From Arthrobacter sp. C9C5 (lineage in GTDB: Bacteria > Actinomycetota > Actinomycetes > Actinomycetales > Micrococcaceae), in contig NZ_JABFMX010000011.1 in the NCBI RefSeq assembly GCF_013359735.1, positions 88,933 to 152,932 on the forward strand: a DNA stretch of 64,000 bases. The letters are read 5' to 3'. Every line of letters starts with the position of its first letter. Position 1 is the first letter of the stretch. Below are positions 27,817 through 36,642 of the stretch, one piece after another. A program made the translations under genes and the position numbers. Below the pieces are notes generated by a model that had not been told where the DNA came from, did not search any database, and saw only the letters and a program-made list of their open reading frames with translations.

Positions 27817-29010
27817 GTGACTTTTCCTGTAATCGGCGTGGTTGGCGGCGGCCAGCTTGCCCGCATGATGGCCCCTGCCGCGACCGCCCTCGGCTTCGAA
27901 CTCCGTGTCCTCGCCGAGGGTGAGGACGTTTCCGCCGTCGCGGCCGTGGCCAAGGCCCCGGTCGGCGACTACACGGACCTTGACCACCTGCTGGAGTTCT
28001 CCCGCGGCCTGGACGTGCTGACCTTTGACCATGAGCATGTCCCCACCGGGCACCTGCGCGCCCTGATCGAGGCCGGCGTCAACGTCCACCCGGGCCCCGA
28101 TGCCCTCGTCAACGCCCAGGACAAGCTGGTGATGCGCGCAGCGATCGACCGGCTGGAGCTTCCCAACCCGCGCTGGGCCGCCGTGGCGGACGTGCAGGAT
28201 CTGGTGGCCTTCGGGGATGACGCCGGCTGGCCGGTGGTGCTCAAGACGCCGCGGGGCGGCTACGACGGCAAGGGCGTGCGGATCGTCGCCTCCGCCGAGG
28301 ATGCCGCGGACTCGGCCGACTGGTTCGAGGCCATGAGCCCCCTCCTGGCCGAGGCCAAGGTGGAGTTCAGCCGTGAACTCTCGGCCATGGTCGCGCGGAC
28401 GCCCGACGGCGAATCCCGGGCCTGGCCCGTGGTCCACACCGTCCAGGTCGACGGCGTCTGCGACGAAGTCATCGCCCCCGCCCTGGACATCCCGCTGGAG
28501 GTTGCCGCCGCGGCCGAGGACGCCGCCGTCCGGATCGCCAACGAGCTCGGCGTCACGGGCGTCATGGCCGTGGAGATGTTCGAAACCCCTGGAGTCGGCG
28601 CCGGCTTCCTGATCAACGAACTCGCCATGCGTCCGCACAACACCGGCCACTGGACGCAGGACGGCTCGGTCACGAGCCAGTTCGAACAGCACCTGCGAGC
28701 CATCCTGAACCTGCCGCTGGGAGCCACCGACCTGCTGGGACCTGTTGTGGTCATGAAGAACTTCCTCGGCGGCGCGAACCAGAACCTGTTCTCCGCCTAC
28801 CCCGCGGCCCTCGCCAGTGAGCCGGCCGCCAAGGTCCACTGCTACGGCAAGGCCGTGCGGCCTGGCCGGAAAATCGGGCACGTCAATCTCGTCGGCACCT
28901 CTGCCGCCGACGTCGACTCCGTCCGGCAGCGGGCCGCTACCGTCGCCAACATCATCCGGGACGGACGGGCGCATGCCGCCGCCCCGGGGAACCCCGAGGA
29001 GAACGCGTGA
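27817..29010 (+). CDS. purK: 5-(Carboxyamino)imidazole ribonucleotide synthase
   Basis: PurK uses ATP and bicarbonate to carboxylate AIR to N5-CAIR in purine synthesis. The 397-residue protein starts [20 protein letters not shown] (GTG at 27817, with GGGAG upstream) and has the ATP-grasp core: [38 protein letters not shown] and [21 protein letters not shown] 24-residue longer reading of the frame is not supported. It overlaps purE by four bases (GTGA). It lies divergent from gtrA with about 200 bases between. Confidence 0.96.
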   Translation: MTFPVIGVVGGGQLARMMAPAATALGFELRVLAEGEDVSAVAAVAKAPVGDYTDLDHLLEFSRGLDVLTFDHEHVPTGHLRALIEAGVNVHPGPDALVNAQDKLVMRAAIDRLELPNPRWAAVADVQDLVAFGDDAGWPVVLKTPRGGYDGKGVRIVASAEDAADSADWFEAMSPLLAEAKVEFSRELSAMVARTPDGESRAWPVVHTVQVDGVCDEVIAPALDIPLEVAAAAEDAAVRIANELGVTGVMAVEMFETPGVGAGFLINELAMRPHNTGHWTQDGSVTSQFEQHLRAILNLPLGATDLLGPVVVMKNFLGGANQNLFSAYPAALASEPAAKVHCYGKAVRPGRKIGHVNLVGTSAADVDSVRQRAATVANIIRDGRAHAAAPGNPEENA

Positions 29011-29609
29011 ACGCCAGCACCGAAGCCCAAGACTCCGCTTCCCGGAACTCCGGCAACGGGGCCGCCCCGATCGTGGGCCTCGTGATGGGGTCCGACTCCG
29101 ACTGGCCCGTGATGGAGGCCGCCGCCGAGGCGCTGGCCGAATTCGGCATCCCCTTCGAGGCCGACGTCGTCTCCGCCCACCGCATGCCCACCGAGATGAT
29201 CCGCTACGGGCAGACCGCGCATGAACGCGGCCTGCGCGTGATCATTGCCGGCGCCGGCGGCGCAGCACACCTGCCCGGTATGCTCGCCTCCGTGACTCCC
29301 CTGCCTGTGATTGGCGTGCCCGTTCCGCTGAAAACCCTGGACGGGATGGACTCGCTGCTGTCCATCGTGCAGATGCCCGCCGGCGTGCCGGTCGCCACGG
29401 TCTCGATCGCCGGCGCCCGCAACGCCGGGTTGCTCGCGGTCCGGATGCTGGCCTCGGGCACGGATGCCCTCGCGGACCAGCTGCGCTCCGATCTGGTGCA
29501 GTTCGCCCAGGAACTCAACGACGCCGCCACCCGGAAGGGTGCGAACCTGCGCAACAAGGTGGCCGAAGTCTTCTCGGACGAAAACAGCGTTACGCGGGGC
29601 GGCCGGTAG
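29007..29609 (+). CDS. purE: N5-carboxyaminoimidazole ribonucleotide mutase
   Basis: PurE moves the carboxyl group of N5-CAIR to form CAIR, the step after PurK. The 200-residue sequence has a 20-residue Ser/Asn-rich start and then the class-I core: [34 protein letters not shown] and [20 protein letters not shown], with the catalytic His in SAHR, and the [20 protein letters not shown] block. The start is GTG overlapping the purK stop. Only 11 bases separate it from the next gene. Confidence 0.96.
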   Translation: MNASTEAQDSASRNSGNGAAPIVGLVMGSDSDWPVMEAAAEALAEFGIPFEADVVSAHRMPTEMIRYGQTAHERGLRVIIAGAGGAAHLPGMLASVTPLPVIGVPVPLKTLDGMDSLLSIVQMPAGVPVATVSIAGARNAGLLAVRMLASGTDALADQLRSDLVQFAQELNDAATRKGANLRNKVAEVFSDENSVTRGGR

Positions 29610-29620
29610 GGATCCAGCAC

Positions 29621-31252
29621 ATGAGCAAAGGTTTCGCCGCTGCGCAGGAAAAGTCGCAGCCGCCACGGAGTGCCCTGACGGACCCGGTCCGCTACCCCTC
29701 CGGAGCGGCGTCGCCGGTCCTGGCCAAGCGCGCCTTCCTGCTGATCCTGATGACACTGCTGGTCCCCGGCAGCGCCCAGATCGTCGCGGGCAACCGCCGA
29801 CTGGGGCGGTTCGCGCTCCGCGTCACCCTCACCGCCTGGGTCCTGGTCATCGTGGCCCTGGTCCTGCTCGTGGTGTCCCGCCCGACACTGATCAACTTCA
29901 TCGCCAATCCCGCCACCTCGCTGGTGCTGGTCATCGTGCTTGCGCTGCTCGCCCTCGGCTGGGCGGCCCTGTTCCTCAACACACTGCGCCTGGTCCGCCC
30001 GGTGCTGCTGGAGACCGGGACGCGCACCGCCGTCGTCGTCACCCTGGTGCTGGCCATGCTGCTCAGCAGCGGCAGCCTGGGCTACGCGGCGTACCTGCTG
30101 AACGTCGGCCGGGACGCGATCGGCACGATCTTCGCCAACGGCCCGGCCATGGAGCCCTCCGAAGGCCGCTACAACTTCCTGATGATGGGCGGCGACGCCG
30201 GGGCGGACCGCACCGGACGCCGCCCGGACAGCCTGTCCGTGATCAGCGTGGACGCCAAGACCGGCAAGGCGGCGATCATCTCCATCCCCCGCAACCTCCA
30301 GAACGCCCAGTTCAGCGAGGGCTCCCCGATGCGGAAGATCTACCCGGACGGCTACGACTGCGGCAACGAGTGCCTCATCAACGCCATCAACACCGAGGTC
30401 ACCAACAAGTACAAGGATCTTTACCCCGGCGTGCAGGACCCGGGCGCCCAAGCCACCCTCGAGGCGGTTTCCGGCACCCTCGGCATCAAGGTCCAGGCCT
30501 ATGTCCTGGTCGACATGGACGGCTTCGCCAAACTCATCGACGCCATGGGCGGAATCCGGATCAAGGCCGGTGGCTGGGTTCCGATCAGCGGCCCCACCAT
30601 CGACGAAGCCAACGGAATCCACGGCATGCCGCTGGGCTGGATCCCGGCGGGCGAGAACAAGCTGGACGGCTATCACGCCCTCTGGTACGGCCGCTCCCGC
30701 GAATTCGTCGACGATTACGCCCGGATCGCCCGCCAGCAGTGCGTCCAGCAGGCGATGCTCAAGCAGATGGATCCCGCGACGCTGCTCGCGAAATTCGAGG
30801 GGATCGTCAAGGCCGGCACCAAGGTGGTCGACTCCAACATTTCCGCCAGCCAGCTCGGCAGTTTCGTGGACCTCGCGATGAAGTCCAAGGGCCAGCCCGT
30901 GAGCCGGCTGACGATCGGGCCGCCGGACTTCGACGCCTCCTTCTCCACGGTGCCGGACTTCAACAAGATCCACCAGGCGGTGGACAAGCTGCTCGGGCCC
31001 GCTCCCGCGGCCGGGGCAGCCGACGACTCCATCCGCCAGCCGGCGCTGGTGCCCGGACCGCTCTCCGCGGCCGGAGCGCCCTCCGCCACCAAGCCTTCGC
31101 CGTCGCCGTCGTCGTCGGACTTCACCCCCGTGACCACCACGCCGGAGGGCGAGCCGATCACGGAGCAGATGCTCAACGACTTCAAACGCAACGGCGATGA
31201 GCAGTCCATCCGCAACCTGGTGGCCACCAACGGCCAGTGCGCGCCCCTCTAG
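29621..31252 (+). CDS. LytR-CpsA-Psr (LCP) family glycopolymer transferase
   Basis: A 543-residue membrane protein with about four N-terminal membrane segments (residues 35-165) and an extracytoplasmic LCP domain. The LCP landmarks are YNFLMMGGDAGADRTGRRPD (Asp/Arg phosphate ligands), SIPRNLQ, VDMDGFAKLIDAMGGI, LDGYHALWYGRSREFVDDYA and ARQQCVQQAM. LCP enzymes attach undecaprenyl-phosphate-linked wall polymers such as teichoic acids or arabinogalactan to peptidoglycan. The C-terminal 80 residues are Ser/Pro/Ala-rich. It follows purE with 11 bases between, an association I recall in other actinobacteria; only the spacing is seen here. Confidence 0.93.
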   Translation: MSKGFAAAQEKSQPPRSALTDPVRYPSGAASPVLAKRAFLLILMTLLVPGSAQIVAGNRRLGRFALRVTLTAWVLVIVALVLLVVSRPTLINFIANPATSLVLVIVLALLALGWAALFLNTLRLVRPVLLETGTRTAVVVTLVLAMLLSSGSLGYAAYLLNVGRDAIGTIFANGPAMEPSEGRYNFLMMGGDAGADRTGRRPDSLSVISVDAKTGKAAIISIPRNLQNAQFSEGSPMRKIYPDGYDCGNECLINAINTEVTNKYKDLYPGVQDPGAQATLEAVSGTLGIKVQAYVLVDMDGFAKLIDAMGGIRIKAGGWVPISGPTIDEANGIHGMPLGWIPAGENKLDGYHALWYGRSREFVDDYARIARQQCVQQAMLKQMDPATLLAKFEGIVKAGTKVVDSNISASQLGSFVDLAMKSKGQPVSRLTIGPPDFDASFSTVPDFNKIHQAVDKLLGPAPAAGAADDSIRQPALVPGPLSAAGAPSATKPSPSPSSSDFTPVTTTPEGEPITEQMLNDFKRNGDEQSIRNLVATNGQCAPL

Positions 31253-31293
31253 GTCCGGACGTTTGCTCCGTCCGTCAAGCAGATAGGTATTCC

Positions 31294-32565
31294 GTGTACG
31301 AACTTGAGAACGTCCTCCGGCCCTACGCCTGGGGATCGACCACCGCGATCGCCGGTCTGCTCGGTCGGCCGGCCTCCGGCGGCCCGGAGGCCGAGCTCTG
31401 GATCGGCGCCCACCCGGACTCCCCGTCGCTGGCGGTCACCTCAGCCGCTCAAGGCGACGCCGACGACGGCGGCCGGCTGGCCCTGGACGAGCTGATCGCA
31501 GGCGACCCGGAGCACCATCTTGGCGGCGACAGCGTGGCCCGCTTTGGTCCGCGGCTGCCATTCCTGCTCAAGGTCCTTGCCGCCGAACGCCCGCTGTCCC
31601 TGCAGGTGCATCCGACGCTTGAGCAGGCGCGGGCCGGGTTCGCCCGCGAGGAGGCTGCCGACGTTGACCGGGCCGCCGCGGAGCGAAACTACAAGGACGA
31701 CAACCACAAGCCGGAGATGATTTTCGCCCTGACGCCGTTCGAGGCCCTCTGCGGGTTCCGGCCCGCGGCAGAGTCGCGGGCCGTGTTCCTGCACCTGGTG
31801 CAGTGCCTTGAGCTCGCGGGCCTGGACGTCCCGGCACTGCTTCCCCGGCTGCTCGAGGACCTGTCCCGGTCCGCCGAACCGGCCGCCCTTCGTGCCGCCT
31901 TCGAGCGGCTGATCGCCGGCGGCGAGGACGTCGCCGAGGCGACGGCCGCCGTCGTCGCCGCGCTGGTCTCCGGCGCGCCGATGGCATCGCACGTGGCGGA
32001 GCTGACCACGGTGGTGAACCTCAACCAGGACTACCCCGGGGATCCCGGCGTGCTGATCTCGCTGCTGCTGAACCGGATTTCCCTCGCCCCCGGTGATGCC
32101 GTGTACCTGCCCGCCGGCAATGTGCACGCGTACCTGCACGGGCTCGGCATCGAGGTGATGGCCTCCTCGGACAACGTGCTGCGCGGCGGGCTGACGCCGA
32201 AATTCGTGGACGTGCCGGAACTGCTGAAGACGATCGCCTTCGAGGCCGTCGGCGTGCCGGCGCTTAGCGCGGAGACGACGATGCTGGGCCAGGAGCTCTA
32301 CCGGCCGCCGTTCCAGGAATTCTCGCTGCAGCGGGTGGAACTGAGCCCCGGCGCGGAACCGGTGCCGCTGGCGCAGGCCGGCGCCGCGGTGATCATCGTG
32401 GTGTCCGGCGCAATCCTGCTGGACTCCCCCAAGGGCGATCTGCAGCTGGAGCGGGGCGCTTCGGCGTTCCTTCCGGCCGCCGAGGCGCCGGTCAACGTGC
32501 ACCCCGTCGCGGGTGCCACCGGGCCCGCCGTGGCCTTTGCCGTCACTACCGGAATGAAGGCCTGA
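31294..32565 (+). CDS. manA: Mannose-6-phosphate isomerase, class I
   Basis: ManA interconverts fructose-6-phosphate and mannose-6-phosphate, feeding GDP-mannose and mannosyl donors. The 423-residue zinc enzyme has PLSLQVHPTLEQA and NHKPEMIFALTPFEALCGF (metal ligands), LPAGNVHAYLHGLGIEVMAS, and DNVLRGGLTPKFVD. The GTG at 31294 (VYELENVLRPYAWGSTTAI) gives the family start. Three bases separate it from the FemAB gene, and it lies 41 bases after the LCP gene, so it is probably in one transcript with them. Confidence 0.95.
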   Translation: MYELENVLRPYAWGSTTAIAGLLGRPASGGPEAELWIGAHPDSPSLAVTSAAQGDADDGGRLALDELIAGDPEHHLGGDSVARFGPRLPFLLKVLAAERPLSLQVHPTLEQARAGFAREEAADVDRAAAERNYKDDNHKPEMIFALTPFEALCGFRPAAESRAVFLHLVQCLELAGLDVPALLPRLLEDLSRSAEPAALRAAFERLIAGGEDVAEATAAVVAALVSGAPMASHVAELTTVVNLNQDYPGDPGVLISLLLNRISLAPGDAVYLPAGNVHAYLHGLGIEVMASSDNVLRGGLTPKFVDVPELLKTIAFEAVGVPALSAETTMLGQELYRPPFQEFSLQRVELSPGAEPVPLAQAGAAVIIVVSGAILLDSPKGDLQLERGASAFLPAAEAPVNVHPVAGATGPAVAFAVTTGMKA

Positions 32566-32568
32566 ACC

Positions 32569-33528
32569 GTGGATTACTTCCTGCAGGGCCCGCACTGGGC
32601 CGACGTCCAGCGCGCCCTGGGCCGCACCGTGCACGAGCAGGCCGGGGAAGGCTGGCGTTTCCTCGCCGTCGAGGAACGCAACCCGGCCGGCAAGGTGCTG
32701 TACGTGCCGTACGGCCCGCTTGCCGAGTCCCTCGCCGCCTTCGACGCCGCGCTGGAGTCCCTGACGGCGCTGGCCCGCCGGTGCGGGGCGGTGTGCGTCC
32801 GGCTGGAACCGGTCAGCTCCGGGTTCGCGGCCTCCGACGCCGGCACCGTGCTGCGGAGCCGCGGCCTGCGGCCCGCGCCGGCGAACCTGCAGCCCGAACT
32901 GAGCTGGATCGTGGACCTGGACCGCGACTTCAAAGACGTTCTGGCGGAGATGAAGCCGGTCAACCGCAACCTGTACCGCAACATCCATAAGAAGGGTGTG
33001 ACCTTCCGGTCCAGCCAGGATCCCGCGGAGATTTCCGTGCTGCTGGAGTTCCTGCACCTGACCGCGGCACGCAACGGCTTCAAGCCGCAAAGTGACGAGT
33101 ACCTGACCCAGGTTGCGCGTTCGCTGATGCCGGCCGGTGCCGCCACGCTCTTCATCGCCGAACTCGAGGGCAAGCCGATCGCTGCGGCCCTGGCCTACGA
33201 CTCCGCGGACACCCGCACCTATGCGCACGCCGCCCTGGATGACACGCACCGGAAGCTCAGCGCGGGAATTCCGCTGCTCGTCACGCTGATGGCCGATGCC
33301 AAGAACAAGGGCCTGGCGCACGTGGACCTCTGGGGCGTGGCCCCCGCGGACCAGCCCGACCACAAGTGGGCCGGATTCACGGCGTTCAAGAAATCCTTCG
33401 GCGGCCGTGAAATCGCCTACCCCGGAACGTGGGACCTGCCGGTGAAGAAGCTCCGGTACGGCGCGTACCAGCTCGCCCGCAAGGCCGCCCAGCTCCTCAA
33501 GGGCCTGCGCGCCAAGCTCCGCAAGTAG
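32569..33528 (+). CDS. FemAB-family peptidoglycan bridge-forming aminoacyltransferase
   Basis: A 319-residue Fem-type enzyme with two GNAT-like domains. Recognisable pieces are AEMKPVNRNLYRNIHKKGVT, LEFLHLTAARNGFKP, ATLFIAELEGKPIAAALAYD, GIPLLVTLMADAKNKGLAHV and WGVAPADQPDHKWAGFTAFK with the terminal FGGREIAYPGTWDLPV. Members add amino acids from aminoacyl-tRNA to the lipid-II stem peptide to form the interpeptide bridge. It starts GTG three bases after manA, so the genes are coupled. A cluster of short repeats begins one base after its stop codon. Confidence 0.93.
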   Translation: MDYFLQGPHWADVQRALGRTVHEQAGEGWRFLAVEERNPAGKVLYVPYGPLAESLAAFDAALESLTALARRCGAVCVRLEPVSSGFAASDAGTVLRSRGLRPAPANLQPELSWIVDLDRDFKDVLAEMKPVNRNLYRNIHKKGVTFRSSQDPAEISVLLEFLHLTAARNGFKPQSDEYLTQVARSLMPAGAATLFIAELEGKPIAAALAYDSADTRTYAHAALDDTHRKLSAGIPLLVTLMADAKNKGLAHVDLWGVAPADQPDHKWAGFTAFKKSFGGREIAYPGTWDLPVKKLRYGAYQLARKAAQLLKGLRAKLRK

Positions 33529-33653
33529 CGCGAACGGACACTTGCGGCCCAATCCCCCACGCGCGAACGGACACTTAAGGCCCACCCCCACGCGCGAACG
33601 GACACTTACGGCCCACGCAGCGGCGATTTCGGGGCCCCAAGTGTCCGTTCGCG
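33529..33653. repeat. Three tandem and one inverted copy of a ~23-bp repeat
   Basis: Copies with the common core CGCGAACGGACACTT and then GGCCC run at 33529-33551, 33562-33584 and 33593-33615, with 10- and 8-base gaps. An inverted copy at 33631-33653 (ending AAGTGTCCGTTCGCG) forms a stem with the third copy (15 perfect bases). The array starts immediately after the FemAB stop codon and ends before the DUF559 gene. A matching copy lies at that gene's 3' end. Confidence 0.95.
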
Positions 33654-33718
33654 CAGGGTGGCTGCACTGTAGCTGTGGATAACCCGCTGGACCGGTTCCT
33701 GCCAGCGCACACTGAAGC

Positions 33719-34705
33719 ATGGCCCGACTTCCGTTGCCGCCGGAACTGCTTGCCGGCTCCTTCACCGCCCGAGACGCCGAGACTGCGGGCCTCACCCGCA
33801 AGCGGACCCGCAGGCCGGATGTCTATCTGCCGTCGCGTGGGATCCGGGTTCCCGCGGCTGCGAACACCCCCGCGGAGAGCCTGAAGGCTTTCTCCGCCCT
33901 CGACGACGAATCGACAATCACGCATCATTCCGGCGGACGTTTCTGGGCCATGGGCCTGCCGGGCTGGCTTCAGGAGGACTGGCGAATCCATGTGGCCCGC
34001 GAACGTGACAGCAGCAAACCGCGACGGCGGAACGTCGTCGGCCACCGCCTGACCTTCCTGCCGGGCGAGGTTGTGGTTGTGGACGGGCTTCGAGTCACCT
34101 CGCCGGCCCGGACCTGGCTGGATCTTGCCGCGGTGCTCTCACCCGACGAACTGGTGGCGGCCGGCGACTCGATCGTCGTCGCGCACGGCCCGGACTTTCC
34201 GGTTCCGCGCACTGCCTTGGCCACCCTGGCGGAGCTTGAACGTATGGTCGCGGCCCATCCCGGCATGCGGGGAGTGCGCACCGCCCGCGCTGCATTGCCG
34301 GACATCCGGGTGGGCGCGGACTCACCGCAGGAAACGAAAATGCGGCTGATCCTCGGCCGGACCGGCCTGGGCGAGCCGGTGCTGAACCATGTCATTCACA
34401 ACACCTGGGGCCAGGCCTGTGTGTGGCCCGACGCCGCCTATCCGGAGCAGCGGATCGCACTGCAGTACGACGGCGCCCACCATGCCGACCCTCACCAGCA
34501 TCAGCTCGACACCAGGCGGCTGGCTGTCACGGAAGGCCTCGGCTGGAAGGAAGTCCGCGTCTTCAAAGAGGACCTGGAGGGCGAGCGGCCCTTCGTCGTC
34601 GAAAAGGTCCGGGCCGCCCTCGGCCGCCGCGTCCCTGCCGAACCTACACTTGGGGCCCCGAATCGGCTGGATTCGGGGCCCCAAGTGTACGTTCGCGCGT
34701 TGTGA
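33719..34705 (+). CDS. DUF559/AbiEi-like protein with Vsr-type nuclease fold, flanked by repeats
   Basis: A 328-residue protein. The N-terminal 200 residues resemble AbiEi-type helical and wing domains often annotated as type IV antitoxin or transcriptional regulator. The last 120 residues contain a DUF559 fold related to very-short-patch-repair endonucleases. Expected active residues are Glu205 (SPQETKMRL) and Asp238 (WPDAAYPEQ). The usual acidic residue of the next strand is Gln249 (IALQYDGAHH), so activity is uncertain. Strands GWKEVRVFKEDL follow. Residues 309-324 are encoded by a perfect hairpin that is part of the flanking repeat. Nothing else in the window resembles it. The job is unknown; homing-type or defence roles are speculation. 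Confidence 0.82.
   Translation: MARLPLPPELLAGSFTARDAETAGLTRKRTRRPDVYLPSRGIRVPAAANTPAESLKAFSALDDESTITHHSGGRFWAMGLPGWLQEDWRIHVARERDSSKPRRRNVVGHRLTFLPGEVVVVDGLRVTSPARTWLDLAAVLSPDELVAAGDSIVVAHGPDFPVPRTALATLAELERMVAAHPGMRGVRTARAALPDIRVGADSPQETKMRLILGRTGLGEPVLNHVIHNTWGQACVWPDAAYPEQRIALQYDGAHHADPHQHQLDTRRLAVTEGLGWKEVRVFKEDLEGERPFVVEKVRAALGRRVPAEPTLGAPNRLDSGPQVYVRAL
34645..34697. repeat. Hairpin and repeat copy at the end of the DUF559 gene
   Basis: Perfect 20-base arms at 34645-34664 and 34670-34689 around the loop GGCTG. The second arm continues into the repeat seen upstream of the gene (34675-34697; 22 of 23 bases identical to 33631-33653). It lies inside the C-terminal codons of the DUF559 gene and 10 bases before the convergent glpX stop, so it may also act as a terminator for both. 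Confidence 0.95.
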
Positions 34706-34707
34706 GG

Positions 34708-35745
34708 CTAGCTCTTGCGGGCGTAGCCTTCCCACTTGCTGGCCTGGTGCTCGCCGTCCACGAACCGGATGGTGCCCGACTTGGAGCGCATCACGATGGA
34801 CTGGGTGAGGACCTTATCCTTGGAGTAACGGACACCCTTGAGCAGGTCGCCGTCGGTGATGCCGGTGGCCGCGAAGTAGCAGTTGTCGCTGGAGACCAGG
34901 TCGTTGGTGGAGAGCACGCGGTCCAGGTCGTGTCCGGCGTCGATGGCCTTTTGCTTCTCTTCGTCGCTGGTGGGCCAGAGCCGGCCCTGGATGACGCCGC
35001 CGAGGGACTTGATGGCGCAGGCGGCGACGATGCCTTCCGGCGTTCCGCCGATGCCCATCAGGGCGTCGACGCCGGTACCGGCACGGGCCGCGGCGATGGC
35101 ACCGGCGACGTCGCCGTCCATGATGAACTTCGTGCGGGCGCCGGCCTCGCGGATTTCCTCGACCAGCGGGCGGTGCCGGTCACGGTCCAGGATCATCACG
35201 TTGAGCTGGTTGACCTTGACGCCTTTGGCCTTGGCGATGAGGTGCAGGTTTTGCTTCACCGGCAGGCGCAGGTCCACCATGTCGGCGGCTTCCGGACCGG
35301 TGACGAGCTTCTCCATGTAGAACACGGCGGACGGGTCGAACATCGAACCGCGCTCGGCCACGGCCAGGACGGCCAGTGCGTTGTTGATGCCGAGGGCGGT
35401 CAGCCGGGTTCCGTCGATCGGGTCGACGGCGACGTCGCACTCGGGGCCGGTGCCGTCTCCGACACGCTCGCCGTTGAACAGCATGGGGGCTTCGTCTTTT
35501 TCACCTTCGCCGATGACCACGACGCCGTTGAAGTGGACGGTCTGCAGGAAGGAGCGCATGGCGTCGACGGCGGCGCCGTCGGCCTTGTTTTTGTCGCCGA
35601 AACCGACCCAGTGGCCGCCGGCGATGGCCGCAGCCTCGGTGACGCGGACCAGTTCCAGGGCAAGGTTGCGGTCAGGCTCGTCGATGCCGACGGCGAGCGA
35701 CGGGGAAAGCGTGGAGTACTTCTGGGTCATGGACGCTGGTGACAC
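34708..35745 (-). CDS. glpX: Class II fructose-1,6-bisphosphatase
   Basis: GlpX hydrolyses fructose-1,6-bisphosphate to fructose-6-phosphate in gluconeogenesis. The 345-residue sequence has the class II metal-binding motif VAVDPIDGTRLTALG, with acidic residues of IGEGEKDEAPML, and the conserved MGIGGTPEGIVAACAIKS region. The ending KWEGYARKS is typical. The GTG at 35745 has AGAGG five to six bases upstream; ATG five codons later is the alternative. It is convergent with the DUF559 gene. Next to DUF4245 and fumC this matches an order I recall from other actinobacteria. Confidence 0.95.
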   Translation of the reverse strand: MSPASMTQKYSTLSPSLAVGIDEPDRNLALELVRVTEAAAIAGGHWVGFGDKNKADGAAVDAMRSFLQTVHFNGVVVIGEGEKDEAPMLFNGERVGDGTGPECDVAVDPIDGTRLTALGINNALAVLAVAERGSMFDPSAVFYMEKLVTGPEAADMVDLRLPVKQNLHLIAKAKGVKVNQLNVMILDRDRHRPLVEEIREAGARTKFIMDGDVAGAIAAARAGTGVDALMGIGGTPEGIVAACAIKSLGGVIQGRLWPTSDEEKQKAIDAGHDLDRVLSTNDLVSSDNCYFAATGITDGDLLKGVRYSKDKVLTQSIVMRSKSGTIRFVDGEHQASKWEGYARKS

Positions 35746-35924
35746 GTGAACCTCTTCTTCGAGTGGCGATCATTGAACCCGCGGCATCCTGTCTCCGACC
35801 GCCGCGGTGATTCGTCTGTTACTGATCATAGTCGCGGTGGCCTCCATCGGTCATGGAATGACCAAACCGTGAACCGGCCGGGATTCGGCGGGCGCCCTCC
35901 CGCCGAATGTGAGATCGGTCCGAA

Positions 35925-36632
35925 ATGGGCGACTATAGAGGGGTGAATGAATTGCAGGACACGTCGCCCGAGGCCCCCGGATCGCCCTCCGTCGGGGCAA
36001 CGCCGGATGGCGAAAGCGCCGCCGGCGAACAGCCCGTCAAGCCCGTCATCCGCGCCGCAGCGGCAAAGCGGGCCAACGCCTCGGTGATTGGCATGATCAT
36101 CGCCCTGGCCCTGAGCATCGGCGCGTTCCTGCCGGTGGTCTTGATGAACCCTTCGCCCAAGAGCGACGGGTACCGTCCGGACATCAACGTCAGCGCCATC
36201 GCGCAAAACGCCGCGGGTGTGGCGGGATTCACACCGGTAGCCCCGGAAACCGGCGACACATTCCGCTCGAACTACGCCCGCTGGGAGTCTGGCTCCGGCA
36301 GTGGCGTGGCCACTTGGGAGGTCGGCTACCTGACGCCCAAGGAGTCCTTCATCGGCCTGGTGCAGACCCGGCAGGCCAACCCGACCTGGCTGCTGCAGCA
36401 GACGAAAAACGCGCCGGTGACCGGGACGCGGACCGCCGGCGGCCGCGACTGGCAGCTGCGCGACACCGGCAAGGGCGAGAAGAGCATGGTGCTCGATTAC
36501 CGCGGAACCACAGTGATCCTGACCGGGCCCGCATCCCTAGAGGAGTTCTCCGCGCTGGCCGCGGCCGTGGTGACGTCGCTGGAGCGTAATCCGGCGGCAA
36601 CAAGTTCCCCGCAGGCCATCCCGGCGCCGTAA
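35925..36632 (+). CDS. DUF4245 domain-containing membrane protein
   Basis: A protein of up to 235 residues with one membrane segment (VIGMIIALALSIGAFLPVVL) and an extracytoplasmic DUF4245 domain of about 150 residues (DINVSAIAQNAAGVAGFTPV, YARWESGSGSGVATWEVGYL, TKNAPVTGTRTAGGRDWQL). Function is unknown. A GTG at 35943 is an alternative start and neither has a clear ribosome site. It ends 10 bases before the carbonic anhydrase gene, so they are probably cotranscribed. Confidence 0.85.
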   Translation: MGDYRGVNELQDTSPEAPGSPSVGATPDGESAAGEQPVKPVIRAAAAKRANASVIGMIIALALSIGAFLPVVLMNPSPKSDGYRPDINVSAIAQNAAGVAGFTPVAPETGDTFRSNYARWESGSGSGVATWEVGYLTPKESFIGLVQTRQANPTWLLQQTKNAPVTGTRTAGGRDWQLRDTGKGEKSMVLDYRGTTVILTGPASLEEFSALAAAVVTSLERNPAATSSPQAIPAP

Positions 36633-36642
36633 AGTAAGCAGG

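Noticed and set aside
33529..33653. Three tandem copies of a 23-base repeat resembling a CRISPR array
   Set aside because: Spacers would be only 8-10 bases, the copies are not identical, and there is an inverted copy and no cas gene.
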